Source: Chloroflexota bacterium (GTDB lineage Bacteria > Chloroflexota > Limnocylindria > Limnocylindrales > CSP1-4). From it: a stretch of 45,582 nucleotides of DNA. The stretch lies in assembly GCA_003158875.1 (NCBI GenBank), contig PMLK01000039.1, positions 2,721 through 48,302 on the forward strand. Direction: 5' to 3'. The translations under genes and the position numbers were made by a program. Positions 43,815 to 45,582 of the stretch are shown here, in pieces; position 1 is the stretch's first letter, and each line of letters begins with the position of its first letter. The notes beneath the pieces are model-generated. The model did not search any database. It worked only from the letters and a program-made list of their open reading frames with translations, and was not told the DNA's origin.

Positions 43815-45124
43815 CAACGGTCGTCCCAGTCGTCCGGCTCCCATTCGAGTTCAGTGGCGCCGATGCGGACCGTTTCTCCCGGAACTATGCCCTTGCGGCG
43901 CAGCTCTTCATCCACGCCAAGCCGCACGAGATCTCGCTGGAAGCGCTCGGCCGATTCCTCGACGTCGAAATTGGTCTGGGCCGCCAGTCGCTCGATCTTC
44001 TTGCCGCGAACCACGTACGTGCCGTCTTCCACAACAACCAGGAACGAGTCGCCCACGCCGTCGATGCGGTGGACGACGACCCCATCGGACATCGGCGTCT
44101 CGGAAAGCGAATCGGCAGAGGGCAGGAGCGTCGCCAGCGCCGCGCGCAGCTCGGCCACTCCCTGACGCTCGGTCGCGGAGATGGCCACGACCGGCAGACC
44201 CTGGGCCTGCCGGGCCTTCTCGAACGCCGGCCATGCGTCGGCAGCGCCGGGCCGATCCATCTTGTTGAATGCCACGAGCGTCGGCTTGCGCAGCAGAGCC
44301 GGATCGTGGGCTTCCAGTTCGTCACGAATGACGTTGTAGCTCCACTCGGGATCACGGTCGGAGCCGTCGACGATGTGGACCAGCATCCGCGTCCGCTCCA
44401 CGTGGCGGAGGAACGCGTGGCCGAGTCCGGCGCCGGTACTGGCGCCCTCGATCAGCCCTGGAACATCCGCGATAGTGGGCCGGCGCGTCTCCGGATCGGC
44501 GGCGTCCAATACGTCGCTCAGGTCCAGGACGCCGAGATTCGGCTCGAGAGTAGTGAATGGGTAGTCCGCGATCTTGGGCCGCGCCGCCGTAAGCGCCGCG
44601 AGCAACGTCGACTTGCCCGCGTTCGGCAAGCCCACCAGCCCGATGTCGGCGATCAGCCGCAGCTCGAGTCGAATCCAGAGTTCCTCGCCGGGTTCGCCTT
44701 TCTGGGCGTGGCGCGGCGTCTGGTGCGTGGACGTCGCGAAGTGGACGTTGCCGAGGCCGCCCTTCCCACCGCGGGCGACCATCAGAGTCTGATCCGTGGC
44801 CACGAGATCGCCCAGCAGACCGCCCGTCGCGTCATCGAAGACGCTCGTGCCGGGCGGCACCTTGAGATAGATGTCCGCACCGGCCTTGCCGTGCATTCGA
44901 TCACCCGAACCGCGACCGCCGGGAGTGGCTTTGTAATGGTGGGCCTGGCGGTAATCTCGAAGGCTGGTTTCGCCCGGGTCGACGGTCAGGTATATGGAGC
45001 CGCCGCGGCCGCCATCGCCGCCGTCGGGGCCTCCGCGCGGAACGTGAGCCTCACGCCGGAAAGTTGCCGCACCGTCGCCGCCGCTCCCGGCATGGGCGTA
45101 GATCCTGACTCGGTCGATGAACAT
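43814..45124 (-). CDS. obg: Obg family GTPase
   Basis: 436-residue essential GTPase for large ribosomal subunit assembly and stress control. The Gly-rich Obg fold (DRVRIYAHAGSGGDGAATFR, GGPDGGDGGRGG) covers residues 1-158. The G domain has G1 GLPNAGKSTLL, G3 DVPGLIEGAS and G4 FNKMD. The C-terminal OCT domain follows, ending EWEPDDWDDR. The start MFIDRVRI at 45124 matches the family. Overlaps nadD by TGATG and lies 77 nt downstream of rho. Confidence 0.96.
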   Translation of the reverse strand: MFIDRVRIYAHAGSGGDGAATFRREAHVPRGGPDGGDGGRGGSIYLTVDPGETSLRDYRQAHHYKATPGGRGSGDRMHGKAGADIYLKVPPGTSVFDDATGGLLGDLVATDQTLMVARGGKGGLGNVHFATSTHQTPRHAQKGEPGEELWIRLELRLIADIGLVGLPNAGKSTLLAALTAARPKIADYPFTTLEPNLGVLDLSDVLDAADPETRRPTIADVPGLIEGASTGAGLGHAFLRHVERTRMLVHIVDGSDRDPEWSYNVIRDELEAHDPALLRKPTLVAFNKMDRPGAADAWPAFEKARQAQGLPVVAISATERQGVAELRAALATLLPSADSLSETPMSDGVVVHRIDGVGDSFLVVVEDGTYVVRGKKIERLAAQTNFDVEESAERFQRDLVRLGVDEELRRKGIVPGETVRIGATELEWEPDDWDDR

Positions 45125-45201
45125 GGCTCAATTCTCGCACGCGGCACGTGGCGGGCCGGGCGCAGCTATGAGCGCGGCCGAAAGATGAAGTGGGGGGGCG
45201 A

Positions 45202-45582
45202 TCAGGCCTGGTCGAGATTCTTGGTCAGCTTCGCCAGGAAGTCGACGTTGTTCTCGCTCTTGGCGAGGCGATTGAGCAGCAGCTCAAGGCCTTCGTTGGT
45301 TCCGACCGCCGAAAGCATCCGGCGCATGGTCCAGACCATCTTGAGAGTCCCCTCCTCCAGGAGGAGCTCCTCGCGTCGGGTGCCAGAACGCTGGACGTCG
45401 ATTGCCGGGAAGATGCGCTTCTCGGCGAGCTTGCGGTCCAGGATCAACTCGCTGTTGCCGGTGCCCTTGAACTCTTCGTAGATGACATCGTCCATGCGCG
45501 AGCCGGTATCGACCAGGCAGGTACCGATGATCGTCAGCGAGCCGCCATCTTCGATGTTGCGGGCGGCGCCGAAGAAGCGCTT
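45202..45582 (-). CDS. rho: Transcription termination factor Rho, 3' part only
   Basis: The last about 126 codons of Rho; the 5' part is beyond the window. The frame is open to base 45582 and reads [20 protein letters not shown], then [20 protein letters not shown], the conserved C-terminal ATPase core with the R-loop and arginine-finger regions ([20 protein letters not shown]). It is an RNA-dependent ATPase that ends transcription. Presence of Rho fits the scarcity of U-tract terminators in this window. Confidence 0.95.
   Translation of the reverse strand, partial: KRFFGAARNIEDGGSLTIIGTCLVDTGSRMDDVIYEEFKGTGNSELILDRKLAEKRIFPAIDVQRSGTRREELLLEEGTLKMVWTMRRMLSAVGTNEGLELLLNRLAKSENNVDFLAKLTKNLDQA

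Noticed and set aside
43508-45481. 657-codon plus-strand frame opposite nadD and obg
   Set aside because: Arg/Gly-rich composition without motifs; the minus strand encodes unmistakable NadD and Obg.

Overview
The window looks like a chromosomal piece of a GC-rich, probably uncultured bacterium of the Terrabacteria type. A Chloroflexota-like lineage is my best guess, at low confidence. The reasons are high GC, frequent GTG/TTG starts, apparently leaderless promoters, a four-subunit 2-oxoacid:ferredoxin oxidoreductase, two KAS II paralogues, and the housekeeping order rho-obg-nadD-rsfS.

Left flank (1-17.46 kb) is ordinary core genome: a 5'-truncated ilvD, a GNAT acetyltransferase, a Kelch-type lipoprotein divergent from an M20 peptidase, a double-ACT protein, a MarR regulator divergent from fabD, two fabF-type ketoacyl synthases, a small hypothetical protein, a DHA2 drug exporter divergent from its own MarR regulator, a small membrane protein, and a copA copper ATPase divergent from a second MFS carrier. 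copA starts on a near-perfect promoter that overlaps a 17-bp CsoR-like palindrome.

Centre (17.49-37.07 kb) is an accessory region. Its left edge carries what looks like the 3' half of a tRNA, the usual scar of island integration. Next comes a winged-helix plus MNT-nucleotidyltransferase regulator with nested inverted repeats in front of it and the stump of a coupled partner gene behind it. A decayed minus-strand set follows (HEAT mini-protein, unknown protein, WD40 protein; one in-frame stop and five frameshifts), then a small two-TM protein and a second HEAT mini-protein on the plus strand. The core is one tightly packed six-gene minus-strand operon, 37072 to 22690: (1) a giant protein with a PfkB-like domain, AAA+ ATPase, RyR domain and SLOG-like C-terminus; (2) a WD40 protein; (3) a DUF4062-plus-NACHT/STAND-like NTPase; (4) a second WD40 protein; (5) a two-TM protein with two TrkA-N-like Rossmann domains and RyR repeats; (6) a 14-blade WD40 protein. 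Proteins 2, 3 and 4 end in the same zinc ribbon, and 2 and 4 also share an N-terminal module. I read this as a nucleotide-signal-sensing conflict (immune) system: RyR and SLOG as ligand sensors, AAA+ and NACHT-like NTPases as switches, WD40 propellers as recognition or assembly platforms, and the DUF4062 and membrane proteins as candidate effectors. The function is inferred; the domains and operon layout are read from the sequence.

Right flank (37.3-45.58 kb) is core again: a LURP-one-related protein, a short-chain dehydrogenase, the 2-oxoacid:ferredoxin oxidoreductase operon (delta, alpha, beta, gamma subunits plus a hypothetical tail gene), rsfS, nadD, obg and the 3' part of rho, all on the minus strand.
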